The notes: a model not told the origin generated them from the sequence alone. A stretch of DNA of 64,000 nucleotides from Sciurus carolinensis (GCF_902686445.1 NC_062220.1:107990643-108054642), one strand, 5' to 3'. Counted from the stretch's first letter, positions 11,187-23,965 are shown. Numbers and translations: made by a program.

Positions 11187-12884
11187 CTGGAGGGAGGGAT
11201 TCAAAGGGAAAAACTGTGTTCGCTTCTCTGAGGTTTCAAAAATTCAACCCATCGTGTAACACAAAGTCTGGAGAGACGATGATACTGGGTAAAAAAAGTG
11301 ACCTTCTCATCCACCTGTCATTTACAGTGTTTAAAAATTCAACAAAATGATAGTAACACAGGCTAAAAGACCATCTCCTCTCCTCACAAAAACATTTCTC
11401 CATGTTCTAATGTACTGTCAAAAGATGACCCTCCTATGGTCCAAGTTTGTTTAAGGAAAAATGATCCCTATGTCATCTACAAATGAATGAGTTTAAACAA
11501 CACGATGGAGGATTCTGAGTGGGAATCTAAATTCTCACTGAAACACGGAGAAAGTCAACAACAGAGAAAATGCAGCACAATAGCCAAACTGTTGTTCAAA
11601 TCTGGGAAGGATGTCCATGAACCACAGGATCAACGGATCACTGGTGGCCCCCACACAGGCCCTTGGGAAGAACAGTCAACCAACCTGGAGCCTGGAGCCT
11701 GGGCCAGGGTACACAGCTCCTGCTGACTGATAAGGGCTCAGAGGTCTGTATCAAACAGTACATGGGAAGTCAGTGCTTCCCCTGCTAACCCATGGTGCAT
11801 CCAGCCAGCCAGTCTTATGGCTCTTCTTTGCGCTTTCCTCTGCCTGTCTAGTTTTCACATAGTGGCTCTCCCTTCTCTAAGTGGGAAATAGAAAGCACTG
11901 GATGTAGGGCACTGCATCTTTGACATATGACCCTTTTAGACTTGGGCTGTTTCTGCTGGCCCTGTCTTCAAAGCCAGAGGAAAAGGAAGAGAATGAGGGA
12001 GAAGGGAAGTACCCAGTCCACTTGGCAGTCCACACCAGCTAAACAACCGCTGGGTACTGGAAAATGGTCTTGGCCTTGGACGAATCCACCATGACTCTGG
12101 CTGTGGGCTAGAATGTGACTGCCTTCAGTGCCCAAGTGCACAGTAAGGGGGCCACGAGCAATAGAGGCACTGTTGCCTTGTATACCAGGTGGACAAATGG
12201 TCCTATTCAAGAAAGAAAGGAGGGAGGAAGGAAAGAAAGAATTTGGTACCAAGGGAATGGAATTTTATCAAAAAGACTAAGCATAAGTCTGATATTTATA
12301 TAGTGCAGAAAGTGAAGGCAAATTATTTAGGGAAAAAAAAATGCCTGCAATTTCCAAATGAATTGGACTAGATATGTGAAAGCAAAGGCAAGAAGGCAAA
12401 CAGGAAAGATGCTTGGAGATGAAACAAAGACAAAAATAGGCTGAATGAGACAGAGGAAGAGACTGACCAGGGTAAGGATGGAGGGAAAGAGAATCAGTTA
12501 CACAATCACAACAGCACATGCTTCTGCTTAAATAAAGAGTGATAATGTAAGCTGAGATAGTGAATGATGTGGAGGACTTGAAACTCACCAGAGAGGAGCA
12601 GGATGAGGAGAAAATAATGAGGATGCAGTAGTTACAGAGGCAGAAAAATAAACCATAACGTTTGACTAATGTGCTTCCTCAAGAAGAAACCAGATTCATA
12701 GGATGGAAGCAACAAAGTTTCACAAAAGAATATGCTTGTTAGCTGAAAACTGCCCTGGGTTTCCTGCATGTACGGGCCACACACACTATAGTTCATGTGA
12801 GAAGAAAGGACAGAGAGTAAGGCACTGATAGGCTTGGCATAATTCATAAATTATGCCACTAGAAAATCTTAAATTTAACAAAAT

Positions 12885-13165
12885 TATACTAGCTGAAAGA
12901 AGCCAGTCACAAAAGTCAACGTATATTAAAAAGTCCATTTATATAAAAGTCTGGAATAGATAAATGTCTAGAGACAAATCAGATTAGTGACTGTAAGTTG
13001 GAGAATTGGGGATGAGTGCTCATGGGTGAGAGTTTTGTTTTGCAGGGTGAAAATGCTCTAAAATTAGTGATGACTGGACAGCCCTGGGAATACACTAAAA
13101 ATCACACAAGTGGACAACTTAAATGGACAAAGTGAATTACATCTCAATAAATCATTAAAAATTAA
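12885..13165 (+). mobile_element. L1M-like LINE, 3' end
   Basis: Pattern CAGTCACAAAAGTCAACGTA ... TCCATTTATATAAAAGTC ... TAAATGTCTAGAGACAAATC ... AATTACATCTCAATAAATCA is the diverged 3' UTR of an old mammalian L1. Confidence 0.65.
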
Positions 13166-13574
13166 AATAAAAATTTCCTACAAGAATCCTGGCAATAAAA
13201 GCAATGCAACCACTTGGGGGCAGACAAGTCTGAATATAATGCCAGTCCCTAACTTTGATGGAACTGCCACATCATGTCATCCACATAACCATGTTCTGGA
13301 CACCACCACCCAAGGCTTCTTTCTTGTCATAAGGTCCCTCTAGTCCTGCTGCTTCCAGACGTTTCCCTACCTGAATCTCATCCTCACTGCAAAGCTCCAA
13401 GAGTCTGGTGAGGGCAAAGAGACAGTACATGGAGGGGCAGTGCCACATTTTGAATAACAGCACCATGAATGACAGTGACACAACCCAGCCTGCTCCTGTT
13501 CCTGATTACTGTCTTTGATTGGAAACAGGAGGCCTTATGGAAAGAACTCAAACTGATTCAGAAATTATCAGCCA

Positions 13575-13760
13575 GTAAAACATAGTAGCATGTTCCTCCC
13601 AGTTACTTGGGGAGGATTTCAAATTCCAGGCCAGCTGGGAAACACAGCAAGACCCAAAGGGGAAGGGGGCTGGGGTTGTAGCTCAGTGACAGAATACTTG
13701 TCTAGTATTTGTGAGGCTCTGGGTTGGATTCCCAGCACTGGAACAACAACAAAATCCTCT
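13575..13760 (+). mobile_element. B1-ID fusion SINE
   Basis: A degraded B1-like part (CCTCCCAGTTACTTGGGGAGG, CCAGGCCAGCTGGGAAACA) is followed by an ID part with GGCTGGGGTTGTAGCTCAGT and GGGTTGGATTCCCAGCAC, ending in AACAACAACAAAA. Confidence 0.8.
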
Positions 13761-14459
13761 CATCCTATTAAAAGCAATCTCTGTAGATGTCAGAGCATTA
13801 GTTATTAGTTCTCATCTGGCTTCATTTACATCCCAGAGATTAGTGGCGGGGGTGTGCAGTACACCATAGGTACTTTTGAGAAATATCATGAATGACTTGC
13901 GTCATTGAACAAAGATGACTTGCGTCTTGACTCCCTGGGCCAAATTCCTTCACCTAGTGAATGCATAACACAGACTGTGGAACACACAGCCTGAAATACC
14001 TCACCCTCCTGCATGGGATCTTGTTGAGGTGCAGAGTCAGAGTGCTGGGTTGGGGAAATTTACTATTCTAACCAGCTGCCAGATGGTGCCCACGCTACAG
14101 GTCCACAGAAGAGCCCGGTTTAATAAAGCCACAGATAGGCCCTACAGAGAATTCCGGTGATAGAGATGTGGGATGGAGTCTTTGGGATGGAAAAAAACAG
14201 GGAGAATTCTAGGAGTAAGGAACAAAAAGTCTCCAAGGATGTCTCAAAGAAAGTTGAACAGCAATGGTCCATGCAGGACAGTCTATGCAGGGCCTCACAG
14301 GAAGCCAGCTTTCCTCAGGCCTGTGGACTGAAGATCACAGTTTTTGTTCAGTGTTCCTGGAAAACTGATGAAAGCATCTGAGTGTGGAGGTCAGAATGGG
14401 ATTTTCCCTTCTGTCACATTCAAAGAAAATGAAGAGGACTGCAATAGGCATAAACAAAC

Positions 14460-14561
14460 CTTTAGTCGGAAGCAGACCAGCCCCAGAGTGACTTCTGCAC
14501 AGATCTCAAAGCGGGAGTCCTGGCGCACCAAAGACTCAAACTTATGAGCCAGGTGGATGTG
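14460..14561 (-). CDS. DDC: DDC exon 14 (residues 381-414)
   Basis: 102 nt, exactly 34 codons, phase 0 at both ends. Acceptor TCTCAAG|CACATC (AG at 14563-14562), donor CTAAAG|GTTTGT. It encodes [19 protein letters not shown]... to VCFRLK, part of the C-terminal domain that packs on the dimer partner. The N-terminal end differs slightly from human (HVQLSHEFES), which is the more variable part of the segment in mammals. Confidence 0.96.
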
Positions 14562-14889
14562 CTTGAGAGAGAAAGGGGAAAAGCTGCTTGAGTTTCTCAT
14601 CATCACTGAATTCAAAACTTAAGCATCTAGAAAACCCGATTCAGCGACACATCTACAATTCATTTACATCCTCTCTGCGATTTTCTTCAAGTGTTTGTGC
14701 TGTCCCCTCACCAGCTGTTCCCACCTAGTCAGAGAAGAAACTTACTCGTTACTCCGAAGAAAGGCTTAATGGTCTCAGAAAAATACCATCATTTTCTTCT
14801 GTTCATGGGACTATTTCTATACCCTTGCCCCTGAAAAAATTCATCTTTTATAATTTTAGAGCGAACATTGCAAAGAGGTACTGGAACAC

Positions 14890-15070
14890 TGTAGAAGATA
14901 CAAAGTTAACATTTATGCACCACATCATCCTCATGACAACAACAACATAACGATGGATACTGGATTACACCAGGTCTCCAGTTCAGGAAACAGGCTCACA
15001 GAGGGTTAACCACATGCCTGAGGTCCTATGGCCAGGCCTTCTGAGCTGGGATTCAAATGCAGTTGCCTAA
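14890..15070. repeat. MIR-like SINE
   Basis: Contains GGAAACAGGCTCACAGAGGG, a gap, and GCCTGAGGTCCTATGGCCAG then GGGATTCAAATGCAG, the typical order of the MIR 3' half. Confidence 0.6.
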
Positions 15071-15137
15071 TATGGGACTTTCAGTTCTGTGGTTGGTGTG
15101 GCTCTTGTTTCACGGCGTTTGCCTCTGAGAGGTGGAA

Positions 15138-15158
15138 CCCACACACACACACACACAC
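15138..15158. repeat. (CA)n microsatellite, short
   Basis: About ten uninterrupted AC units. Confidence 0.85.
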
Positions 15159-16202
15159 CCCATCACATTCAAGAGCTGCCTTCCTCTCATTGAATACATC
15201 AACCTTATTTAACTTCTAAATGTTAAGAATTCAAAAGTTGATTCGAATTATCAGTGATCCATGGAGAACAAACTCTTCCCAGCTAGTAGTTCTCGCCTTT
15301 TCAGAACCCTGAGCATCCAGTACGCATACGGTCACGTGGCAGATGCTCCAGAGGAGCTCTGCGCAAGTTCTGGACCAAAGCTTGTTGGGAAATAAGCAAT
15401 CCCTAGTATGACCACCAGAGGGCGAGAAAGACTTTGGACTCAGGTATCCCCAGAGCAGACTCCTGCCTAGGGAGCAGGCTTCCTCCAGCCCATTCCCACA
15501 TTCCTGCTAAGGCAGGACTGGGTATCATTTGGAAAAGAGGTGTGATGTGTTGCTAACATGAGGCAGCATAATCACAGCTCGTTGTCCTTGAGCTTACAGA
15601 TGAAATCATTGTGGAGGGATAAACCACTCATTTTTCAAGCCTTTCTCCAAATAATTTAAATTCATTCTCCTGACACTTTTCTCAATTAAGGACAGGAGAT
15701 AGGTTATTCATAAATTCACACACATGTTCCTTTTCTATTTTTTTTTTTGCCCCAGATAGACTTTATTGTGCTTGATAACTCCATAAATTTTCTTAGAATG
15801 AATTTGAGGCAAACAGGTACTGGTTTGTGGCTTGTGATAGGCATCTAGCAAATGCTTGAAAATAAATGCATTTCTGCATCCTCGTCACAGGGAGGACCCT
15901 GACATATCCAGCCCCTGCCCTTAGCGACATAGCTGGTGATGCTGCAGCACCAGGACTTACAGTTAAGCACTGTCATGATCATTGGGGTTGGAAATCACAG
16001 GCATGCCTGTTCCGGTGAAGCCTGGGGACCTTCAGGATGAGGCCCTGGCTTAGAAAGTATCAGAAGAAGGAAGGACCCAGCTTGAAGTCAGCAGACCTTC
16101 TGCATCTGGCAAACTGGGCGGACCTTGGGCAAGGTTCATATTCAAGCCTCGGTTCCCCCAAGTGCAGAACAAAAAAGGTAAAGTGGTGGGATTTGATGTA
16201 GA

Positions 16203-16325
16203 TCAGTGGTTCTCAAATTTCAATGTGCACATTATAGTGACTGGAATGCTTGTTAAAACAGGTTGCTTGGATCTGCCTCTTGCTGGCACTGCAGGTCAGG
16301 AGTGTGTTTGAGAATGATTGGACTA
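16203..16325 (+). mobile_element. MER5A-like hAT MITE
   Basis: CAGTGGTTCTCAAATTTCAA start, GGAATGCTTGTTAAAACAGG interior and GTGTGTTTGAGAATG end match the MER5A layout with internal deletion. Confidence 0.65.
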
Positions 16326-16474
16326 AATGATATCTATTCCACATCAACTCTAAAATTCTCCTATTTTGGCAATTTTCTGAAGAAAAACACATTATGTTCT
16401 CACTCCTGCTATTTTACTCAGTGAACCTCACTGTGGCAAAAGTACAACCTACATTATGTTTTTACTTTGACCAT

Positions 16475-16794
16475 TGTTACGGTTTAGATGTGAGGTGTCC
16501 CCCAAAAGCTGATGTGTGAGACAGTGCAAGGTTTGGAGAAGAAATGATTGGGTTATGACAGCCTTAACCCAATCAGTGAATTAACGACATTCATTAATTC
16601 AATCAATCCAATGGGATTAATTGAGTGGTAACTGAAGGAAGGTGGGGTGTAGCTGGAGGGGGTGGGGTCTTGGGGATGTGACTTGTCTATGGACTGATCC
16701 CTCTGAAACTGTGAGCCTTTAAATAAATTTTTCCTCCTCTACAGATGTTCTGGTTGGGTCTTTTAGCCACCGGCAAAAAAGGTTGACTGAAACA
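16475..16794 (+). mobile_element. MaLR-type solo LTR with 5-bp target duplication
   Basis: 320 nt starting TGTTACGGTTTAGATGTGAG and ending in AACA, flanked by ACCAT on both sides (16470-16474 and 16795-16799). A TTTAAATAAATTTTTCCTCC polyadenylation region is present near the end. Same family as 35020-35427. No internal retroviral sequence. Confidence 0.8.
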
Positions 16795-17184
16795 ACCATC
16801 TTACTGAAGCTGATAAAGTGTAACCCTAATAGAAGTGTCTTAGGAGATCTATGATTGTGCATTTGACAACCCAAAGTACAGTGTGCTTCCTTTACCATAT
16901 ACGGCCACGATCTGTGTAGTAACATTTTAGGCAACAGTGGGCCATAAGTACCATGGTGGTCCCAATGGACTGTATCTTCCAACAAGTTCATAGTCATCCT
17001 AGTTTGTGTAAGTACATTCTATGATGTTGGCACAATGACAAAACCACCTAAGGATGCAATTCTTACAACCTATCCCCATTGCTAAGTGATGTATGCCTGT
17101 ATTTACTTACTAAGACATCCGAATTCATTTCTAAGTTCCCTAAGTCCTCTGTAGTATTACTGAGATAAAGAATGAAGACGGTAC

Positions 17185-17283
17185 CTTGCGGATATAAGCC
17201 TGCAGTCCTTTGACTCCATACATTCTAAAGACAAACCACATTTTCAAAGAGCGGAATCTTCGACCCAGAGGGATCTGCCAGTG
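17185..17283 (-). CDS. DDC: DDC exon 13 (residues 348-380)
   Basis: 99 nt, 33 codons, phase 0. Acceptor TTATTTCAG|CACTGG, donor CGCAAG|GTACCG. It encodes [20 protein letters not shown] then [13 protein letters not shown], a strongly conserved block of the family; the residues are identical to human DDC here as far as I can recall that protein. Confidence 0.97.
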
Positions 17284-18266
17284 CTGAAATAAAATATCAT
17301 ATGAGGCATCAGTGAGGAATGTAGAAAGAACTGGCTTCCTTTTCAACCCTCTGGTTGGCTTATTTCTCTTAGAGGCAGCTAGTTCCTGTGGCCACCCCAC
17401 TCTGGCTTCCCATTTCCCATCCTGGGGGTATGAGCGTGACCACAAAGCGAGACTGTCTTTGCAAAGCTCCTCTGAGGGAGATGGCAGCAAACAAGGTTTG
17501 TGGACTTGGGAGGCACCGATGATTATTGTTTTTACTTGACAAATGTTCACTGAGTTCACACCTGTTCTGGGAAAGGTGTTCCACAGTGAGCAAACAGGAA
17601 AGATGTGACCCTGTTCCTAGGACGCTTACCCCCAGTGGGAGCAAGCAAAATCTTATACTGGTGTCTCTGTCTACAGTGATGGAGTGAGCTAAAACCGTTT
17701 TTGTCTACCAAATGCTTCCCATGATGTCCTGGCACTGTTTTCTAGATCAATACTGGTTCCCTTCTTGTCTCAATGACTGCAGGGTAGTGACCCCCAAGAC
17801 CCCTCTACCAAAAGACACGACACATGTGCATGTGTTGGTCCTTAAAGAAGTGTTCCTTCTGCTTTCTCTGGAATTTCCAGACTTTGTTGGCTGACTACAC
17901 TTTGCATCCTGTGTGACTCTCCAATGGTTGGAAATGCAACAAAGCGAGTTGGAAAAGGACAGGGAAGAGAGGGATGGGCCATTTGTGAGGACAGTGTGGT
18001 AGCATGTCATGGCTTTCTTTTAAATAGTAATAGTCTATTCGAGCTTAGCAAGAAGATGCTGAGGGTAAATCTTTTGCTTCCTCTCTGCTCCCTGATCCTC
18101 TTCCCTGAGGAAAGAGAGAGGGTTCCCTGCTGGGTACAATGTGTTGTGATAAAGTGCAGAAGGACACCCAGAGTCACTGGGGTTGCCTGCCACCTGGGGC
18201 TCCAGAGGAGCTCAGCCTAAGCCCAGCACTGCTCCTGAGTGGAAGGGCACAGGTGGGTTTTAAATA

Positions 18267-18578
18267 CAGTCACCCTCCATCCACTGGGGATATGTTCCAA
18301 GACCCCTAGTGGAGGTGTGAAACCACAGCCCTACATATACTGTTTTTTCCTATACATGCACATCTGTGATAGTTTAATTTATAAATTAGGCTCAAAGAGA
18401 GATAAACACAATGACTAAGAATAAAATAGAACAATTGTAAGGATATACTGTAATGAAAGTTATTTGAAACTTATGAATTGTTATTTCTGGAATTTTCTAC
18501 TTAGCAGTTTCAGATTGCTCTTTATCATGAGTAACTGAAACCACAGAAAGTGAAACCGTGGTTAAGGGGGAATGACTC
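18267..18578 (+). mobile_element. Tigger-type MITE with TA target sites
   Basis: Begins CAGTCACCCTCCATCCACTG and ends GGTTAAGGGGGAATGACTC, with inverted termini and TA on both sides (18265-18266, 18579-18580). The interior TTTTTTCCTATACATGCACA and AATAAAATAGAACAATTGTA match a well-known TcMar-Tigger family. Confidence 0.8.
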
Positions 18579-18699
18579 TAGCGTGTGTAGAAAGAATAAA
18601 GAGCAGCTACGTCCAAACCACAGGAGAAGCAGCACTTGCATCTGTGGGAGCTTCTCAAGTTGCAAAGAGAAACATGGACCCAATAGCTAGGCTCAGAGG

Positions 18700-18915
18700 C
18701 AATTAACGTGGTTTCCCCATAATTTTATGCTGGACACTGTGATAAGTGTACTCACACTTCATCACATTTTATCTTTCTTAACAGTGCTGTGAAAGAGGGG
18801 TTCATATCTTCCCTTTATGGAATGAAAAGCAGGCATGGAGGGTGCCATGTCTAATGGCACCAACCTAGAATGTGGCAGAGCTGGAATCACACCTGCATAC
18901 GCACAGCTGTTTGTG
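18700..18915. repeat. MIR-like SINE
   Basis: Contains TATGCTGGACACTGTGATAA, CATTTTATCTTTCTTAACAG and GTGGCAGAGCTGGAATCACA, matching the MIR order with gaps. Confidence 0.55.
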
Positions 18916-19577
18916 ATTTAGTAATTTGTTTGCAAGTTGTTGGGAGGTTCAGGAAGAATTAGGCTAACTTACCTTTTTGGAAAATCTAAAAGAGAAACCT
19001 CTTACCACACAACCAACTAACAGCCAGTAAAGCAATGGCTCTCTGCCATTGTTCAGCATGGAGGTGGTGTTCCAAAACCATTCCTTGCCAAGTCAACTTC
19101 CTGACAATCGAAATGTGATTTAAGTCCAACATTTGGAGGAACAACCAGGCAAACGTAATTTTTATGACATGAGTGAAAATGTACACAGTTTTGTTGTTTG
19201 CTCATTCAAATGTGACTCCCAAACGCCTGCTGGTGCCTCTTTGGAAACTGATGCAGGCCTAGATTAGATGCCCACCACTCCTTCTCACCCACATTAGACC
19301 AGAATGTAACACAGCATGAGGGCTATGATTTCTTGTGTACCCAGCCTCACCTCCTGCTAGAATGTAGGTTCTAAAGGAACAGGGACTCTGTCTACTTTGC
19401 TATTTTATTTCCAGTCCCAAGCCCAGCACGTGGTCTGACTCAGAGCAGCCCATCCTATCTTAGGGAATATGGTTGACTTACATACTCAAGCAGACAGCAA
19501 GAAAACCCTCCTACCTTTTCACATAGGTCATCCGAAATGACTTTGTGTGTGGAAGTCAATTTGCATTTACTTTTAGG

Positions 19578-19650
19578 GGGTGCTAGGGATGGAACCCAGG
19601 GCCTTGTGCACACTGGGCAAGTACTCTACCACTGAGCTATACCTCCAGTG
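19578..19650 (-). mobile_element. ID SINE
   Basis: Plus strand: GGTGCTAGGGATGGAACCCA, GGCAAGTACTCTACCACTGA, GCTATACCTCC. Reverse complement of an ID element. Confidence 0.8.
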
Positions 19651-19839
19651 CTACTATTTGAGCCTCTAGACTTTACTGATCTATATTTCTTGGAACATTC
19701 TTCCTCTAGAATCAAAAATTTAAAAATCTGTACACTGACCCATTCTGTATAAGCTACCAACATATACTGGAAGGTGCAGTTTCCTCGTCCAAACAGCTTG
19801 GGAACAGCTCAGTGGAATGAGCTAGTGACCCAGGTCCTA

Positions 19840-19965
19840 AGTTCATCCTTTTAACTGGGTTCTGAAATTTCTTTAACTTTTCTGAATCTTTGTCTTCTCA
19901 TCTGTGAAATGGGCATAATGATGCCCACTTTGCTCACAATCATGTAAATTTTGGACAAATGATGC
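19840..19965 (+). repeat. MIR-like SINE fragment
   Basis: TTTCTTTAACTTTTCTGAAT then CTTCTCATCTGTGAAATGGG and CATAATGATGCCC, the MIR core and 3' side. Confidence 0.55.
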
Positions 19966-21280
19966 TGTCTTTACCTCTTTCGGTCTGAAGTTCAGAACCA
20001 GAAATAATGCAAAATGCCTTTGCCTAACCTTGTGTACTGAACGGCCACCTCTCGGGCCTAAGTCTCTGTCCTCATGCACTCTTTCAGTAGTGAGTCCACA
20101 GACCTGCTACAGCCTGTTCATTTCTGTCATCCCTCACTTCCCTGACTAGCCCAGTGGGCAACATTCTGTCCTGGGAGTCCTCTCCTTTGCCTGGAGGCTG
20201 AGATGGTCTTCAGTTTGGGTTTCTAATCTCTGAATGAAATAGTGATATCATTCCTGTCCACCTCTCTCTGTCATGCCCATATTTGCACACACCCTGACCT
20301 TTCTCCCTGACATACAGCAGGGTAGTTCCAGGCAAACTTCACCAAAACTCTGTCCTCGGAGGATACATGATGGCTTGGGAAGGCTTCCTGGTCCCTTACA
20401 CTTCCAGCTTGCAGCTGCCACAGGAAAGGGGAAGGTGCCACAGGAGAGGGGAAGGACAAGCTATGCCTTTGAGGAGCAGCCCCTGCTAGCTTATCAGCTG
20501 GCAACATGCAGGCCCTGAGAGCTCAGCCACATAACCTGTCAGGACAGCACAGCCTTTGCCTTGATCACATCCTGTGCCTACCACAAAAGAACGGGGCACA
20601 GGTGTCTTCTTGAGGTGACACACACAAAAAAACTGAGTACAAGTCAGGAGGGGGGAGGCAGTCAATGCTGTGACCCCATCTCTTCCCCCTGAGAGTCCCC
20701 AGCTCCTGTTCTTGTGATAAGTCTCCCAGCACTACTTATCATTTCAAATTCCTTTCCAGAGTAAGTCTAGGACAACCTGGTATTTTCAAATTGTACTTCA
20801 TGAAACACTTGTGGCAAATTAAAAGAAGAGAGAAGCAAAGCAATTTAAGGCGAGGCTTTGAGATAGCTGTCCCTCTGTCTGAGCACCTTTGCTGGTCTCT
20901 CTGCATTCTCCCTCTCCTCAGGATGCCATCCCAGGAACACAGGGCAACACAAAAAGGAGGGGCTGTCCTGCCTCAGGAGAAAGAAACTTCCTTCCAGAGA
21001 AATAAGTGTGCAGAAGTTCCTTCCCCATGCCTCAGGGTGCATTCAGAGCCATTTCTTCCTAATCTGGGAACCCTGAATAGTGTGCTCAGCAGAGCTGCCC
21101 ACGGGCCTGACAGAGCCCACCTGATTGGTCAGTTAGGATCCAATTAGAAGGTACTTCTCAGTGGAATCCTGCTCAGGAGGGTGAGGGACAGCAGCAGTCC
21201 CAGCCACGGAAGACCCCTGTACTCCAGTCACATTTTGGATTATATTGGACCTAGTTTGGTGAGACAAATCACCCACTTAC

Positions 21281-21300
21281 CCTGTAGTCAGTGATAAGCC
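21281..21300 (-). CDS. DDC: DDC exon 12, 20-nt microexon (G341-R347)
   Basis: Only 20 nt. On the minus strand the acceptor CTTTTCTCCAG precedes GGCTTATC and the donor is ACAGG|GTAAGTG. With the last base of exon 11 it encodes G-L-I-T-D-Y-R, exactly the residues missing between exon 11 (HSHQDS) and exon 13 (HWQIPLG). R347 is a residue known to be altered in human AADC deficiency. Human DDC is reported to contain a 20-bp smallest exon, so this is conserved structure. A strong TTTTC-rich pyrimidine tract of more than 30 nt lies just upstream. Confidence 0.96.
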
Positions 21301-22619
21301 CTGGAGAAAAGAGAGAGAAAAAGAAAAAGAAAACATTGGACAAATATGTTAACATACAATAATCATTTTCATCTTCAAGGTAGATTTCTTGTGTCAAAAT
21401 AGTCTTTTGAGGCAGACATAAAACAGCCCCAGGGCTGACAGGGTTTGGAGTTTCCTGTGGCACATCTCAAGGTAACAGATTCCAGGGGAGTCCTCTGAGA
21501 GTGCCATGTCCAGGATGCACATTGGAAATGCTGAATTATTAATGAAGCACCATTAGTTTTGCTTTCTGTAGTTGCATAAGAAAGCAAAGCTGAGATTTCA
21601 CTTAATGCCCAGTAGTAAGTTACATTCAGAGCATGTAAATCATTCATCATCCATTCATTCATGCATGGGAAGGTGAATTAGTGATTCCATGAGTGATAAG
21701 AATAATAAAGAAAAAATGGAACCTGCTGGGAGTATTCATCTTGGTATTCGCGGATCTAGTTCAGCATTTGACATGGAGCAGATGCTCCATGAATATGCAT
21801 CTATCAAGTCAGTTTCCTCATTCTGGATTCAGTGGCTCCACATTGGTTATGAAAAATGGCTGCTTTGAACTTTAGTCTTCCCTTGTGCCTAAAGTGATAC
21901 ATCCCAGAACCACATGGGAAAAGGAGCCTGGGAAAAGGAGGACTCACAGATGAGTTTCTATAAGTGACCCTGTCGATGGATCAGGTAAGAGTTATAAAGA
22001 TATGCAGCAGTTCTGCTGCACAGCTTGGTAGAGGAGACATGCTGTGTAAATCTACTCCACAAACACAGGCCAGGCAAAGCACATGATAGGCATCCCCCAC
22101 TTCCTGGACAATATCAACTGCAGAATGGCTGTAGCAGACCTTCACCATGTTCAGACAAACAACCTAACGGAACCCACCATCCACTACAAAGGAATGTCCA
22201 TGCTATCTCTACAAGAAATCTGAAGTCATTCCCTGATTGCATCTGGCTCTGTGGAAAGACCAGGTATTTTCTCAGCTAGGATAAGAATGACAGTGTTGGA
22301 GGAAAATGTAAGACCGTCAGTATCAGTCCCTCATTTAATGTGTGACCCTGATATGAAATCCCACAGTCACAAGGACTGTTTCAATTCCTGTCCAGTACTC
22401 TCATTCCTTCATACCCTGTGGACTCTCATTAGTAAGAGTTGTTAAATAAATATAACATCAATAGCAGAGTCATCAGAAGGAACCTGACAGTGATTCACAG
22501 AGGTCACCATATTTGGCATGTTAGGTACTCAGAAAACTTGTTAAATAACCAGATGGCTGTAATGAATGAAAATGAATGTGTTACCATTACCCTGTCTTGG
22601 GAGTTTATATAACTATACT

Positions 22620-22830
22620 ACCTGATATACTAATTGATATGGTAGCTATTGGCCACATGTGGCTATTTAAACTTAAGTTTTCTAAAACTTAAGGAAATGT
22701 AAATAGTTTTTTAGTGTGATTGTCCACATTTCAAGGTTTCACCTGCCACCTGTGTCTGACATTGGACAGTGCAAAATTACAGAATGTTTCCTTTACTGTA
22801 GAAAATTTTAGTGGACAGTGCAACTAGAAG
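22620..22830 (+). mobile_element. hAT-type MITE (MER3/MER5-like)
   Basis: GGTAGCTATTGGCCACATGT, GGCTATTTAAA, TTGGACAGTGCAAAATTACA and GTGGACAGTGCAAC follow the layout of a common mammalian hAT MITE. Subfamily uncertain. Confidence 0.6.
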
Positions 22831-23091
22831 TTTCAAAGAGAAGAATTCAGACACAGTAGTTACTGTAGCCAAACACCATTGGTGAAAGATGGAATTGCTT
22901 CTCAGTGAATCTGCTTTCTTCTTTAAGGTCTTCTTGAAGAACTGGCTCAACTCTGGAGCTTCTTTATACAATAATTTACTGTAAACAATAATGAATTCAT
23001 CTAAATCATTAATTTCCCTTCACAATGATCTTACTTACACTGTCTTAGGAGCTTAATATTTCTTAATATGCCTTATGGGCCTACTAAGTCT

Positions 23092-23290
23092 TTTATTATT
23101 TATTTTTATTGGTTCTTTTTAGCTATACATGACAAGAGAATTTATTTTGACATAATTATAAAAGTATGTAATATAATTTGTTCTAATTCAGTCCCCACTA
23201 CTTCCCCTTCCCCTTCCTTCCTCCCTTCCCTCTACTCTGCTGATCTTTCTGCTATTTACTTAAAGTTATTTTTTGTTAAATTAGTGTCTT
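23092..23290 (-). mobile_element. L1 3' end, antisense
   Basis: TTTTTATTGGTTCTTTTTAG then CTATACATGACAAGAGAATT is the reverse complement of the sciurid L1 tail, followed by a C/T-rich stretch (CCCCTTCCCCTTCCTTCCTC). Confidence 0.6.
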
Positions 23291-23657
23291 GTGGGTGTAC
23301 ATGATGGTGAGATTAAAACTGCATAAGATATACGTGGTGTGAGCAGCTTATAAATTTTAAATGATGCATTGATGAAACAGTAAAACTAAACAATGTATAA
23401 AAGAAGAGTAGTGAAAAATACAATATATTGACAATGTTGGCATTTGAGTGGTTGGATTGTGAAATCGTCTGGCTTAACATCGACTGTTTTCTATTTTCCA
23501 AATATAGATCTTTAATAATAAAGACTATATCTGAAAAGTCTATGTAACAGGAGAGACCACTTTTCCCTCTCACCAGCATTCTGACAGAATTTTCTGTTAC
23601 AAAGAAAAATCTCATGTATTTTGACTCTAGCTCAATGTCTTCCACTAAGCATCCGTA

Positions 23658-23965
23658 GACAGTTGGCTTGGTATCCAAGGGGGATTGGTTCCAGGATCTC
23701 TTGTGGGTGCCAAAAATCTAAGGATGCTCAAATTTCTTACATAAAATGGCACAATACTTGCATATGACCTACACACATCACCTTGTATACTTTAAATCAT
23801 CTCTAGATTACTTACACTATCTAACACAATATAAATGTTATGTTAATAGTTAGACTGTATTGCATAGGGAATAATGACAAGAAAAACGTCTCTATGTGTT
23901 TGGTACAGATGCAATTGTTTTTCTTTTTGAGTATTTTTGATTCACAGTTGATTGGATTAGTGGAG
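23658..23965 (+). mobile_element. MER2-like Tigger MITE
   Basis: CAGTTGGCTTGGTATCCAAG, GGGGGATTGGTTCCAGGATC, ACTTTAAATCATCTCTAGAT and TTGATTCACAGTTGATTGG are the MER2 landmarks in order. Confidence 0.75.

Larger units (their letters stand above)
11187..14459 (-). other. DDC intron 14
   Basis: 3.27 kb. An L1M-like 3' end lies at 12885-13165 and a B1-ID SINE at 13575-13760. Nothing recognised in 11190-12880 or 13761-14459. Confidence 0.85.
14562..17184 (-). other. DDC intron 13
   Basis: 2.62 kb. Contains a MIR-like SINE, a short CA microsatellite, a MER5A fragment and a solo LTR with perfect 5-bp target duplication. From 15200 to 16200 I recognise no element. Confidence 0.85.
17284..21280 (-). 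other. DDC intron 12
   Basis: 4.0 kb. Contains an L2-like stretch near 17530-17680, a Tigger-type MITE at 18267-18578, two MIR-like SINEs and an ID SINE. Nothing recognised in 20000-21280. Confidence 0.85.
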
